Positions 28,432 to 37,484 of a stretch of DNA of 64,000 nucleotides are shown here, piece after piece. The translations under genes were made by a program, and so were the position numbers. The stretch's first letter is position 1. Each line of letters begins with the position of its first letter. Under the pieces are notes generated by a model. That model saw only the letters and a program-made list of their open reading frames with translations. It was not told where the DNA came from and searched no databases. Source of the stretch: Alphaproteobacteria bacterium (GTDB taxonomy: Bacteria > Pseudomonadota > Alphaproteobacteria > CAAGCB01 > CAG-977); NCBI GenBank assembly GCA_024407875.1, contig JAKSVT010000006.1, positions 1 to 64,000 of the forward strand. Reading direction: 5' to 3'.

Positions 28432-29445
28432 TTATTCAACAACTTGAACTTCTACACGACGATCTGGTGCTAAACAATCATTTAATTCTTTAGTATCTGT
28501 GATTCCATCACATTTATTTCCTGTTACTGGATTTTCTTCACCATAACCAATAACATTTTTAATTTGTTTACCATAACCATTTGCACGAATTTCTTCTGCA
28601 ACAGCATCTGCTCTACGTTGTGATAAAGCTTTATTTGCTTCTACAGAACCTATACGATCTGTATAACCATATACGTTAATTCCAAAATTTCTTTCACCTT
28701 TGTATTCTGATAAAGCTTTAGAAATATCAGCTTTTCCTGCTTGAGATAATCTTGAGCTACCAGATGCAAAAGCATCACCCTTTAATGCTAATTTACCAAC
28801 AACTTTTTTAGGTTCTTTTTTACTGCATTTTTTACCAAAATTATATGTTAAACCTAAATAAACGTCATGAATTCTTATTCTTGTTTTTAAATCATTATCT
28901 CCAATTGACTTTTTAGCATCGTTGTAATTTTGATAACGATATCCAGCATCTAATGATAAATCATTTGTCAATTTATACATTAAACCTGCACCTAATTGCC
29001 ATGCAAATTTATTTTGAGTACTTTTTAAAAAATTATCATTGCTATTTAAATTTATTCTAGCAAGTCCAACACCACCACCTACATAAGGTGTAATCTTAGA
29101 ATCATTATCAAAATCATAATATTCATTTAACATAAATGATTGTGTTTTTAATGTAGGATGTGCATATCTTGAAACACCATTAGTATCTTTAAATTTTTTA
29201 TTTAAATTATATTCAAATTCAGATCTAAAATTTGCCCACTTAACACCAACTGCTGCACTTACACCCCAATTTTTATCATCAACATCAGCTTTATAATTTC
29301 CTTCATCACCATTAACATATGTATCATATCTAGCTTGTAAACGGTGACCCTTTACTGAAACATATGGATTTAATTCTGAAGCATTTGCTGTATTTATTGC
29401 TAATAAACCTGCAACACCTAATGTAATTCCAAATAATTTTTTCAT
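28432..29445 (-). CDS. OmpA-family outer membrane protein
   Basis: A 337-residue protein with signal peptide (MKKLFG, cut near NANA), an eight-strand-type beta-barrel (to about residue 205) with alternating aromatic strands, and a C-terminal OmpA peptidoglycan-binding domain with YGYTDRIGSVEANKALSQRR, where the Asp and Arg bind diaminopimelate. Near its end C-DGITDTKELNDC-LAPDRRVEV holds a Cys pair likely to be disulfide-bonded. The start with AAAGGAGT just upstream is clear; a longer frame lacks support. Likely abundant and structural. Confidence 0.93.
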   Translation of the reverse strand: MKKLFGITLGVAGLLAINTANASELNPYVSVKGHRLQARYDTYVNGDEGNYKADVDDKNWGVSAAVGVKWANFRSEFEYNLNKKFKDTNGVSRYAHPTLKTQSFMLNEYYDFDNDSKITPYVGGGVGLARINLNSNDNFLKSTQNKFAWQLGAGLMYKLTNDLSLDAGYRYQNYNDAKKSIGDNDLKTRIRIHDVYLGLTYNFGKKCSKKEPKKVVGKLALKGDAFASGSSRLSQAGKADISKALSEYKGERNFGINVYGYTDRIGSVEANKALSQRRADAVAEEIRANGYGKQIKNVIGYGEENPVTGNKCDGITDTKELNDCLAPDRRVEVQVVE

Positions 29446-29579
29446 AAAAAACTCCTTTTTATTAAATGGAAAAATAATATTATTCATATATCATTTTATA
29501 AGAGTTAAATCAACATTCAAAATAGTATGGAAAATTTGTATAAAAACTAAAAAAAAGAAAATATATTTTTTTTGCTTAC

Positions 29580-29870
29580 TTATTTATAAGTTGTGGATAA
29601 CTATGATGCAATTTTATCAAGAACTTATCCATATTAATTATCAACAGTTTTTTTATTAACATTAATTTTTTTTACAAAATAACGACTCTCAAAACATTAA
29701 CGAGTCTTTTTTTCTGTGTATAACTAGGATAACTTTTTATCCACAATTTACAAAAATATAAAAATAATTTTTTCCACATGTGAATAATTTTATGCAAAAA
29801 TTTTTATAAATGGGATATAATGCTTGCGTCGGTGATTTTTTGTAAAGTTATCAAACTTATTCACAATTTA
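29580..29870. other. Candidate chromosomal replication origin (oriC)
   Basis: The 460-base gene-free stretch between ompA and maf is extremely AT-rich and holds six matches to the DnaA-box consensus TTWTNCACA: 29592-29600 (minus), 29715-29723 (minus), 29737-29745 (plus), 29770-29778 (plus), 29779-29787 (minus) and 29857-29865 (plus). Two of these are perfect TTATCCACA. One-mismatch boxes lie at 29625-29633 and 29638-29646. The boxes at 29770 and 29779 abut head to head. The adjoining maf-aroE-coaE-dnaQ operon is the gene block found next to oriC in Caulobacter-like genomes. AT runs on either side could be the unwinding element. Confidence 0.8.
29793..29821 (+). promoter_or_regulatory. Candidate promoter of maf-aroE-coaE-dnaQ
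   Basis: A perfect TATAAT lies at 29816-29821, 85 bases before the maf start, with a weak -35 element (TGCAAA) 17 bases upstream. DnaA boxes flank it on both sides, so DnaA binding could affect its use. Confidence 0.4.
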
Positions 29871-29905
29871 ATACACAGAAAATACAAATTAAGGAGTGTT
29901 TAATT

Positions 29906-30496
29906 ATGTTAATTTTGGCATCTCAAAGTCGTTCTAAAAGAGAATTATTGGAAGACGCAGGAGTAGAGTTTAAAGCAATTTCTCCATCTGTTGATGAAGA
30001 TTCTTTGAAAAAACAATTATTTGTTGATTCAATACCAGCTAAAGATGCCGCAATTGAATTAGCATCAGCTAAGGCAAAAGATGTTAGTGAAAAAAATCCA
30101 GATGCTTTTGTTATAGGAGCTGATCAATTATTAGAATTAAATGGTGAATGGTTTTCAAAACCTGAAAACATTAGTATGGCTCATAAGCATTTAAAAAAAT
30201 TACGTAATAAAGAACATAAATTATACACAGGTGCTGTTATTATGAAATCTGGAAAGATTTTATGGAAAAATACTTCTATAGTATCTGTAGTTATGCGTGA
30301 CTATACTGATAACTTTATTGATGAATATATAGCTAATGCTGGTGATGATATTTGTGAATCTGTAGGTGCTTATTATATTGAAGATTTAGGTGCTCAGTTA
30401 ATAAAATCTGTAGATGGTGATTTCTTTTCAATATTAGGTTTACCTTTATTACCTTTATTAGAATGTTTACGTTCTATTGGGGAATTGAAGAGATGA
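29906..30496 (+). CDS. Maf-family nucleotide pyrophosphatase
   Basis: The 196-residue protein opens with the Maf signature LILASQSRSKRELLEDAGV and the SPSVDE loop, and has the GADQLLELNG and SVGAYYIEDLGAQLIKSVDGDF blocks. Maf enzymes hydrolyse non-canonical nucleoside triphosphates (dTTP/UTP or modified pyrimidines) and have been linked to division arrest. AAGGAG precedes the ATG. The last four bases overlap aroE. It is the first gene beside the putative origin. Confidence 0.93.
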   Translation: MLILASQSRSKRELLEDAGVEFKAISPSVDEDSLKKQLFVDSIPAKDAAIELASAKAKDVSEKNPDAFVIGADQLLELNGEWFSKPENISMAHKHLKKLRNKEHKLYTGAVIMKSGKILWKNTSIVSVVMRDYTDNFIDEYIANAGDDICESVGAYYIEDLGAQLIKSVDGDFFSILGLPLLPLLECLRSIGELKR

Positions 30497-31299
30497 TTTT
30501 GAAACCTGCATGTGTAATAGGGTTTCCAATTGAACATTCAAAATCACCATTAATTCATAATTATTGGCTAAAAAAACACAATATAGATTCCAACTATACA
30601 AAGGTTTTAGTTGAACCTGAAAATTTATCAAATTTTATGAAAAATATTCATGATTATTCAGGAATAAATGTAACAGTTCCTCATAAAGTTTCTATTATAC
30701 CTTATTTAGATGAATTAACTTTGACTGCAAAAAAAGCAGGCGCTGTTAATACTGTATATATAGAAAATGGAAAAGTTATTGGTCATAATACAGATGGGAT
30801 AGGTTTTGTAAATAATTATAAATCAAAATCTAATTTAGAAGTAAATACTGTAACAATTTTAGGTACAGGTGGAGCATCTAGGGGAATTTGTTCAGCTTTA
30901 AAATGTAAAAAATTAAATATTGTTTATAGAACATTGGAAAAAGCTGAAAAAATAAAAACAGATTTAGAAAAATATGAGAATATTGAAATTTGTTTAATTC
31001 CATGGAATGAAAAAGAAGATGTTTATTTTGAAACAGATTTACTAGTAAACGCAACTACTTTGGGAATGACAGGTTTTGATAATTTAATTACAGATTTATC
31101 AAATTTAAAATCTGATGCTATTGTAGCTGATGTTGTATATAAACCTTTAATTACGGATTTTTTAAAACAAGCTGAAAAATTAAATCATCCTATTGCTGAT
31201 GGATTAGGTATGTTATTAGGTCAAGCAGCTCCAGCCTTTGAAAAATTCTTTGGTATTTTGCCTACAATTGATGAAGATTTAAGAAAATTAGTTATATAG
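30493..31299 (+). CDS. aroE: Shikimate dehydrogenase
   Basis: A 268-residue NADP enzyme of aromatic amino-acid synthesis. The substrate site shows GFPIEHSKSPLIHN and NVTVPHK with the catalytic Lys, then NTDGIGF; the nucleotide fold has LGTGGASRGI. DGLGMLLGQAAPAFEKFFG closes the protein. The ATG at 30493 overlaps the maf stop as ATGA; a longer in-frame start at 30463 lies inside maf and adds non-family residues. Confidence 0.95.
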   Translation: MILKPACVIGFPIEHSKSPLIHNYWLKKHNIDSNYTKVLVEPENLSNFMKNIHDYSGINVTVPHKVSIIPYLDELTLTAKKAGAVNTVYIENGKVIGHNTDGIGFVNNYKSKSNLEVNTVTILGTGGASRGICSALKCKKLNIVYRTLEKAEKIKTDLEKYENIEICLIPWNEKEDVYFETDLLVNATTLGMTGFDNLITDLSNLKSDAIVADVVYKPLITDFLKQAEKLNHPIADGLGMLLGQAAPAFEKFFGILPTIDEDLRKLVI

Positions 31300-31308
31300 G
31301 AAATTATT

Positions 31309-31923
31309 ATGGTAATAGGTTTAACAGGTTCGATGGGTGCAGGAAAATCTACAACATCACAGATGTTAACGCAGTTAGGATTTTTTGTTTTTGATGCTGA
31401 TGATGTGTGTCATAAATTGATGGAAAATCCAATAATAATTCAAAAATATAAAGAAAAAGTACCTCAGTGCGTTATTGATGGCGTAATTGATAGAAATATT
31501 TTATCAAAAATGGTTGTTGATAACAAAGTTACTATAGAAGAATTAGAAGATTTAATTATTCCTAGTTTAAATGTTAGAGTAAATGAATTTATATATGCTC
31601 ATTTAGATGATATTGTCGTTTTAGATGTTCCTTTATTATTTGAAAAAAAATGGGATAAATATTGTGAAAAAATCATATATGTTACTGCTTCTTTAGGTAA
31701 TTTAAAATCAAGAGTTATGAAAAGACCAGGAATGAGTGAGGAAAAATATAAAGCTCTAATGTCTAATTTTTTACCTGAAAAAGATAAAAAAGCAAAAAGT
31801 GATTATATTATAGAAACAGATTATGGTTTAGATTATGTTCGTAATAAATTAAATATAATAAAAGAAGAATTATTAGAAATTAAATCAAAACAAAAACCAA
31901 AGATAGAACAGATATTGAACTAA
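31309..31923 (+). CDS. coaE: Dephospho-CoA kinase
   Basis: The 204-residue protein has the P-loop GLTGSMGAGKSTTSQML, the substrate-contact FDADDVCHKLM and the LDVPLLFEKKWD block with later RVMKRPGMSEEKYKALMSNF. It does the last step of coenzyme A synthesis. Its C-terminal tail is Lys-rich. It lies 9 bases after aroE and 13 before dnaQ in one operon. Confidence 0.95.
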   Translation: MVIGLTGSMGAGKSTTSQMLTQLGFFVFDADDVCHKLMENPIIIQKYKEKVPQCVIDGVIDRNILSKMVVDNKVTIEELEDLIIPSLNVRVNEFIYAHLDDIVVLDVPLLFEKKWDKYCEKIIYVTASLGNLKSRVMKRPGMSEEKYKALMSNFLPEKDKKAKSDYIIETDYGLDYVRNKLNIIKEELLEIKSKQKPKIEQILN

Positions 31924-31936
31924 TATAGGTATTATT

Positions 31937-32638
31937 ATGATAGAAATAGTATTTGATACAGAAACAACAGGTATAGATTATAGTAAAGGACATCGAATTA
32001 TTGATATTGGATGTGTTGAAGTAAATAACTATGTTCCAACTGGAAGAACATATCAAGTATATATTAATCCTGAAAGAATTGTTCCTGAAGAAGTTGTAAA
32101 AATTCACGGATTAACTAATGAATTTTTAAAAGATAAACCTGTATTTAAAGATATTGTTGATGGATTTTTAGAATTTATAGGTGATAAACCTTTAGTTGCT
32201 CATAATGCTAATGGTTTCGATGTTCCATTTTTAAATTTTGAACTAAAGAACGCAGGTTATCCTCCTTTAAAAAATAAAATAATAGATTCACTAGAAATAG
32301 CTAAAAAAATCAATCCAACATGTAATTCATTAGATGATTTATGTAAAAAATATGGTGTTGATAACTCCATGAGAACAGAACATGGAGCTTTACTTGATTC
32401 TGTTTTATTAGCCGAAGTTTATATGTATTTAACTGGAGGTAAAGCTCCAAAATTAGATATTTTTACACATGTTGAAACTATAGAACATCATTATCGTGAA
32501 CCAAGAAATTTTCCTTTAAGTGAAGAAGAAGAAAAGAATTTTGCTTTATACATGAAGGGATTAGATAAAATAGCTAAAAAAGCTGGTAATTCACAATTAT
32601 GGGCAGAAATGAACGAAGTTTATGATTCAAGTAAATAG
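31937..32638 (+). CDS. dnaQ: DNA polymerase III epsilon subunit (3'-5' proofreading exonuclease)
   Basis: A 233-residue DEDDh exonuclease. Motif I is VFDTETTGID, motif II VAHNANGFDVPFLNFEL, and motif III includes the His and Asp in EHGALLDSVLLAEVY. A C-terminal tail of about 50 residues is in the place where DnaQ binds the polymerase alpha subunit. It ends the origin-proximal operon. Confidence 0.93.
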   Translation: MIEIVFDTETTGIDYSKGHRIIDIGCVEVNNYVPTGRTYQVYINPERIVPEEVVKIHGLTNEFLKDKPVFKDIVDGFLEFIGDKPLVAHNANGFDVPFLNFELKNAGYPPLKNKIIDSLEIAKKINPTCNSLDDLCKKYGVDNSMRTEHGALLDSVLLAEVYMYLTGGKAPKLDIFTHVETIEHHYREPRNFPLSEEEEKNFALYMKGLDKIAKKAGNSQLWAEMNEVYDSSK

Positions 32639-32658
32639 AATATTTTACAATAAAAACT

Positions 32659-32826
32659 TTAGTTATTATTACCACCAAAACTACATATCATAGAATCATC
32701 GCTAACAATAGGTTCTATAAATGGTTTTGGAATAATATATTTTCCACCTACAATATCAGATATTATAGTGTCATCTAAGTTTAAAATATCAATATTTTTT
32801 TTGTTTAAATTAATATCTTTATTCAT
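32659..32826 (-). CDS. Putative double-glycine leader peptide precursor (bacteriocin/RiPP-like), 55 aa
   Basis: A short frame from ATG 32826 to TAA encodes a charged N-terminal part, then LDDTIISDIVGG, in which Leu is at -12, hydrophobics at -8, -7 and -4, and Gly-Gly at -2/-1. That is the consensus of leaders cut by C39-peptidase transporters. The 27-residue part after GG begins KYIIPKPFIEP and ends with one Cys and another GG (MICSFGGNNN). It lies 77 bases downstream of hisB on the same strand; a 6-bp hairpin (32866-32884) lies between. The ribosome site (GAAAG) is weak. No modifying enzyme or transporter is in the window, so the call rests on the leader pattern alone. Confidence 0.5.
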   Translation of the reverse strand: MNKDINLNKKNIDILNLDDTIISDIVGGKYIIPKPFIEPIVSDDSMICSFGGNNN

Positions 32827-32903
32827 AACTTTAATCTTTCAGTTATATTTTATTTATATAACGCTTAACTTATCGAAGAAGTTACTTAAAGCTATTAAAT
32901 AAT

Positions 32904-33494
32904 TTACAATGATCCTTTTGTAGAGGGTAATAAATTAGCACTTCTCTCATCAATAGAAACAGCCTGACGTAAACAACGTCCAAAAGCTTTAAAACATGAT
33001 TCAATTATGTGATGGGAATTTTCGCCATAGAAATTTTCGATATGAAGTGCACAACCTAAATTTTGAGCAACAGCTACAAAAAATTCGCGAAAAACTTCTA
33101 AATCAACTTCATTAACTTTTTCTGTTGGAAAGCTAACATTCCAAATGCAGGTTGAACGATTACAAATATCCATAACACATCTGCTTAAAGATTCATCCAT
33201 TGGAATGCATGAAGCACCATATCTGTTGATACCTTTTTTATCACCAAGAGCTTCTTTGATAGCTTGACCTAAAACAATACCAGTATCTTCAACTAAATGA
33301 TGAGCATCTACTTCTAAGTCACCTTTTGCTTTAATTTTTAGATCAAAAAGTCCATGACGAGCTATTTGAGTTAGCATATGATCAAAAAAAGCACAACCTG
33401 TATCTATTTCATAATTTCCGTTGCCATCTAAATTTAATTCGAGTTGAATATTTGTTTCAGCAGTTTTTCTAGATAATGTATATGTTCTGTTCAT
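32904..33494 (-). CDS. hisB: Imidazoleglycerol-phosphate dehydratase
   Basis: At 196 residues this is the monofunctional HisB of histidine biosynthesis. Metal-binding His-rich motifs are present: CAFFDHMLTQIARHG, DAHHLVEDTGI and ENSHHIIESCFKAFGRCLR. The gene is divergent from hslVU, an arrangement common in Alphaproteobacteria, but the usual following genes hisH-hisA-hisF are absent here; a small peptide gene follows instead. Confidence 0.96.
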   Translation of the reverse strand: MNRTYTLSRKTAETNIQLELNLDGNGNYEIDTGCAFFDHMLTQIARHGLFDLKIKAKGDLEVDAHHLVEDTGIVLGQAIKEALGDKKGINRYGASCIPMDESLSRCVMDICNRSTCIWNVSFPTEKVNEVDLEVFREFFVAVAQNLGCALHIENFYGENSHHIIESCFKAFGRCLRQAVSIDERSANLLPSTKGSL

Positions 33495-33609
33495 TTTTTT
33501 GACCTTTATGATAAGAATTTAAAGAAAAACATTTTAAATCTAATATAAAACGATTATAAGAAACATAAGTGAAAATGTAAAATAAAAGGTTAATTATCAA
33601 GGAATAATT

Positions 33610-34185
33610 ATGACAGAAATTAATATGGTTAATAATAATGCAAATGAATTTCCAGGATGGCGTGGAACAACAATTTTGTGTGTTCGTAAAGACAATAAAG
33701 TTGTTTTAGCTGGAGATGGACAAGTAACTTTTGGAAATACAGTATTAAAAAGTAATGCTCGTAAATTACGTAGATTAGGAAATGGTTCTATAATTGCTGG
33801 ATTTGCAGGTGCTACAGCAGATGCTTTTACTTTATTTGAAAGATTAGAAGAAAAGATAGAAAAATATTCTGGTCAATTGACACGTGCATGTGTTGAATTA
33901 GCAAAAGATTGGAGAACTGATAAATATTTGCGTAAATTAGAAGCAATGATGATTGTTGCTGATAAAGATGTAACTTTGGTATTAACAGGAACAGGTGACG
34001 TTTTAGAACCTCAATATGGTGTAGTTGGCATTGGTTCTGGTGGTACTTTTGCACAAGCAGCAGCATTAGCTTTGATTGATATGGATTTATCAGCAGAAGA
34101 TATTGCTAAAAAAGCTATGAAAATTGCTGGAGATATTTGTATCTATACAAATCATAATGTTATTACTGAAGTAATTGGTGATTAA
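33610..34185 (+). CDS. hslV: ATP-dependent protease peptidase subunit HslV
   Basis: A 191-residue proteasome-like protease. A propeptide of about 19 residues ends in WRG, leaving TTILCVRK with the catalytic N-terminal Thr (Thr20). The block [17 protein letters not shown] and the C-terminal IYTNHNVI follow the family. HslV rings partner with HslU to degrade misfolded or regulatory proteins in the cytoplasm. It shares the divergent promoter gap with hisB. Confidence 0.97.
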   Translation: MTEINMVNNNANEFPGWRGTTILCVRKDNKVVLAGDGQVTFGNTVLKSNARKLRRLGNGSIIAGFAGATADAFTLFERLEEKIEKYSGQLTRACVELAKDWRTDKYLRKLEAMMIVADKDVTLVLTGTGDVLEPQYGVVGIGSGGTFAQAAALALIDMDLSAEDIAKKAMKIAGDICIYTNHNVITEVIGD

Positions 34186-34202
34186 TATAAAAATTATAAA
34201 TA

Positions 34203-35540
34203 ATGGATAAAAAAATGACAAATGTAAATTCTTCATCTACTAGTTTTTCACCTAGAGAAATTGTATCAGAATTAAATAGACATATTATTGGACAAGAAGA
34301 AGCAAAAAAGGCTGTTGCTATTGCTTTACGTAATCGTTGGCGCAGACAACAATTAGATCCTTCTTTACGTGAAGAAGTTGTTCCAAAAAATATATTAATG
34401 ATTGGACCAACAGGTGTTGGTAAAACAGAAATAGCTCGTCGTTTAGCAAAATTAGCACAAGCTCCATTCATTAAAGTTGAAGCAACTAAATTTACAGAAA
34501 TAGGATATGTTGGCAGAGATGTTGAAAGTATTATTCGTGATTTAGTTGATAATTCTATTCATATTACTAAAAAAGCTATGCATAAAACTGTTCATGAAAA
34601 AGCAGAAAGAAATGCTGAAGAAAGAGTTTTAAATGCTTTAGTTGGTGAACATTCAAGTGAAGAAACACGTGAAAAATTCCGTACAATGTTAAGAAATGGT
34701 GAGTTAGCTGATAAAGAAATAACAATTGAAGTTGAAGAACCACCAGAAAATCCTATGCAAACATTTGATGTTCCGGGAATGCCAGGTGCATCAATGGGAA
34801 TGTTTTCTTTAGCAGATTTGTTAGGTGCAAAATCAAAAATGAAGAAAAAACATATGACAGTTGAAGAGTCATATAAAACACTCATTAATGAAGAGTCTGA
34901 TAATTTAATTGATAAAGAAGCATTAATTAAACAAGCTATATTAAATGTTGAAAATAACGGTATAGTATTTATTGATGAATTCGATAAGATTTGTGGAAAA
35001 GCTGAAGGTAATAAGCCTGATGTTTCTCGTGAAGGTGTTCAAAGAGATTTGCTTCCTTTAATTGAAGGAACTACAGTTCCAACAAAACATGGTCCAGTAA
35101 AAACAGATCATATTTTATTCATTGCATCAGGTGCATTTCATATTGCGAAACCTTCTGATTTATTACCAGAATTACAAGGGCGTTTACCTATTAGAGTTGA
35201 GTTAAAGGCTTTAACAAAAGATGATTTTTATCAAATTTTGACAGAACCTGAAAATAACTTAATTTTACAGTATACAGAACTTTTAAAAACTGAGAATTTT
35301 ACATTAGTATTTAAAGATGAAGCTTTACGCGAAATAGCATCTTTATGTGCAGAAATCAACGAAAGTGTTGAAAATATAGGTGCTCGTCGTTTACATACTA
35401 TATTAGAAAAATTATTAGAAGATATTAGTTTTACAGCATCTGATCGTTCAGGTGAAACATTTGAGGTAACAGCAGAATTTGTACGTGAACAAGTTGGAAA
35501 ACTTGCACAAAAGACAGATTTAACCAAGTTTATTTTATAA
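34203..35540 (+). CDS. hslU: ATP-dependent protease ATPase subunit HslU
   Basis: The 445-residue AAA+ unfoldase begins with [24 protein letters not shown] and has Walker A GPTGVGKT at residues 68-75, Walker [12 protein letters not shown] and sensor/arginine-finger regions, ending TKFIL, the tail that docks in HslV. The pore loop IGYVGRDVE is intact. The ATG at 34203 is taken; 34215 is an alternative. It follows hslV by 17 bases. Confidence 0.97.
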   Translation: MDKKMTNVNSSSTSFSPREIVSELNRHIIGQEEAKKAVAIALRNRWRRQQLDPSLREEVVPKNILMIGPTGVGKTEIARRLAKLAQAPFIKVEATKFTEIGYVGRDVESIIRDLVDNSIHITKKAMHKTVHEKAERNAEERVLNALVGEHSSEETREKFRTMLRNGELADKEITIEVEEPPENPMQTFDVPGMPGASMGMFSLADLLGAKSKMKKKHMTVEESYKTLINEESDNLIDKEALIKQAILNVENNGIVFIDEFDKICGKAEGNKPDVSREGVQRDLLPLIEGTTVPTKHGPVKTDHILFIASGAFHIAKPSDLLPELQGRLPIRVELKALTKDDFYQILTEPENNLILQYTELLKTENFTLVFKDEALREIASLCAEINESVENIGARRLHTILEKLLEDISFTASDRSGETFEVTAEFVREQVGKLAQKTDLTKFIL

Positions 35541-35562
35541 TATCTTTTAATTGGTGATTAGT

Positions 35563-36033
35563 ATGAATAAAACTAATGTAATGAGAATATTAGAAACGGC
35601 TAAAATAGAATACCAAGCTTATGAATATGATCCAAAGCAAGGTGTAGATGCTATTTCCGTTGCTAAATATTTTCAACAACCTGCTGAAAGAATATTTAAA
35701 ACTTTAGTTACAATAGCTCCTACACATGAACATTTTGTTTGTGTTGTACCTGCAAATGCAGATTTAGATTTAAAGAGAGCTGCAGCATTAGCAGATGTTA
35801 AAAGCTTAGAAATGATACCATTAAAACAATTACTTCCAACAACAGGATATATTCATGGTGGTTGTTCTCCTATTGGTATGAAAAAACAATTTAAAACTTT
35901 AATTGATGAAACAGCTTATCTATTTCCTACTATTTTTGTAAGTGGTGGAAAAGTAGGATTAACAATTGAAGTTAATGCTGAAGAATTAGCATTTTTAATT
36001 GATGCAAAGTTTGGAAACATAGTAAAAGATTAA
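35563..36033 (+). CDS. ybaK: YbaK/EbsC-type aminoacyl-tRNA deacylase
   Basis: The 156-residue protein matches YbaK, which removes Cys mischarged on tRNA-Pro. Recognisable blocks are the ILETAKIEYQAYEYDP start, FKTLVT, CVVPANADLDLKRAA, GYIHGGCSPIGMKKQFKT and a C-terminal VSGGKVGLTIEVNAEEL. The ATG at 35563 with GGTGATT just upstream is preferred to a TTG at 35551. Confidence 0.9.
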   Translation: MNKTNVMRILETAKIEYQAYEYDPKQGVDAISVAKYFQQPAERIFKTLVTIAPTHEHFVCVVPANADLDLKRAAALADVKSLEMIPLKQLLPTTGYIHGGCSPIGMKKQFKTLIDETAYLFPTIFVSGGKVGLTIEVNAEELAFLIDAKFGNIVKD

Positions 36034-36101
36034 AATTGAATACACCTTTAATTTTAATAATGAAGCTTTAGCTAAAAATAACAGATATTGGAGGATTTAT
36101 T

Positions 36102-36821
36102 ATGAAACAACCCCATATTAATTTAGAAGAAATGAATATTAAAAATGCTATTTTAGTTGGTGATCCACAAAGATTAGATAGAATAGCTAAGTTTTTAAAT
36201 AATGTTGAAGAGCTAGCATATAATAGAGAATTTAGAAGCTTAAAAGGAAATTATAAGGGTATAGAAGTAATAGTAATTTCTACTGGCATAGGGGGATCTT
36301 CTATGTCCATTGCTGTTGAAGAATTAGCAAAAATTGGCGTTAAAAATATGATAAGAGTAGGTTCATGTGGAGCGCTTCAAAAAGGTATTAAAATAGGAGA
36401 TATTATTATTTCTTGTGGAGCTGTCAGAGATGATGGTGCATCTAATGCTTATGTAGATGTAAAATTTCCTGCAGTTCCAGATAGTGAAATTTTAATGGAT
36501 ATGATTCAAGTAGCAAAAGATTTTCCTCATCATGTTGGTATTACGCATAGTCATGAAAGCTTTTATATTGATGAAAATGCAGAACAAGAAAAATATTGGA
36601 GCTCTAAAGGAGTTTTAGGTGCAGATATGGAAACAGCAGCTTTAATGGTTGTTGGAAGATTACGTGGAATTAAAACAGGTTCTGTTCTAAATAATGTTGT
36701 TATTTATGGTTCTGATACTGCAGATGCTATAGGTGATTATGTTGATGGAGAAAATGCATCATTAATAGGTGAGAAAAACGCAATTATTACAGCTTTAGAA
36801 ACTTTTGTAAAAATCAAATGA
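36102..36821 (+). CDS. Nucleoside phosphorylase (uridine/purine phosphorylase family)
   Basis: A 239-residue protein of the UP/PNP family: the N-terminal LVGDPQRLDRIAKFL, phosphate-binding STGIGGSSMSIAVEEL, IRVGSCGALQ and GADMETAALMVVGR, where Met-Glu contacts ribose. It cleaves nucleosides by phosphorolysis for base salvage. The base preference (uridine or purine) cannot be read safely. GGAGG precedes the ATG. Its stop overlaps the next start (ATGA). Confidence 0.87.
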   Translation: MKQPHINLEEMNIKNAILVGDPQRLDRIAKFLNNVEELAYNREFRSLKGNYKGIEVIVISTGIGGSSMSIAVEELAKIGVKNMIRVGSCGALQKGIKIGDIIISCGAVRDDGASNAYVDVKFPAVPDSEILMDMIQVAKDFPHHVGITHSHESFYIDENAEQEKYWSSKGVLGADMETAALMVVGRLRGIKTGSVLNNVVIYGSDTADAIGDYVDGENASLIGEKNAIITALETFVKIK

Positions 36822-37438
36822 ATATTTTTATTGATATATTTTTTGTAAGCTTATCTTTTTTTATGTTCGGATATGTATTTATGCGAAGCAAAAAAGCTAG
36901 TTTAAATTGCGAAGAAAAAAATCAATGTTTAGCAATTTTGGTAGCTCTTGTATGTTTATTTGGATTTATATATTTCTTTGAAGATAATGATATAATTTTC
37001 AGTTGTAATTATGATGAACAAGAATGTAAATATTTTCATTCTACTTACTATAATTCAAAAATTAGATATGTAAAAAGTTATTCTTTAATAGGAATAGATG
37101 ATGTTGACATTAAAAAGCATGTAACACATTCTAGGAGCGGTTCTAGAACATATTACACTATTAATTTTTATGAAGGAAATAAATCCAAATTTAGTATAGG
37201 TAATAATTATCATTTTGATTTTGATGATGATGCACTAAGTGAATTACTAAAAATAAAAAAATCATTATTTGAAAAAAAATCAGAATACACTTTTCAAAAA
37301 ATAGGCATTAAAAATGTATCAAGTTTTATTGTTCCGATAGTATTTATACTTTCATCTCTCTTTTTTATTATTTTGGGATTTTTGTTTATAAAAAAAGGAA
37401 AAGAAAAAATTTTAATGAAAAAGAGAAGAAATATATAA
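36818..37438 (+). CDS. Membrane protein of unknown family, paralogue 1
   Basis: A 206-residue protein with two N-terminal membrane helices (about 3-21 and 38-54), an extramembrane domain of roughly 115 residues and a C-terminal helix (about 168-192) followed by a very basic tail. The domain has a conserved core shared with the next gene: CNY with a second Cys, a YSL-x-GI strand, KH-x2-H, GSRTYYTINF and F-x-I, a pattern of short beta strands. I recognise no family. The start overlaps the phosphorylase stop by four bases. Confidence 0.75.
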   Translation: MNIFIDIFFVSLSFFMFGYVFMRSKKASLNCEEKNQCLAILVALVCLFGFIYFFEDNDIIFSCNYDEQECKYFHSTYYNSKIRYVKSYSLIGIDDVDIKKHVTHSRSGSRTYYTINFYEGNKSKFSIGNNYHFDFDDDALSELLKIKKSLFEKKSEYTFQKIGIKNVSSFIVPIVFILSSLFFIILGFLFIKKGKEKILMKKRRNI

Positions 37439-37484
37439 AAGGGTAGTTACATTTAGAAACATTTATTAAACGGTAATAAAAGAT

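Noticed and set aside
28432-29487. OmpA start 14 codons upstream (29487)
   Set aside because: The signal peptide and AAAGGAGT site place the start at 29445.
30463-30492. Longer aroE start inside maf
   Set aside because: The ATGA overlap at 30493 gives the conserved AroE start; the extra residues are the maf coding sequence in another frame.
32639-32903. Plus-strand gene such as secB after dnaQ
   Set aside because: No plus-strand frame of useful length; the only credible frame is the minus-strand 55-codon peptide.
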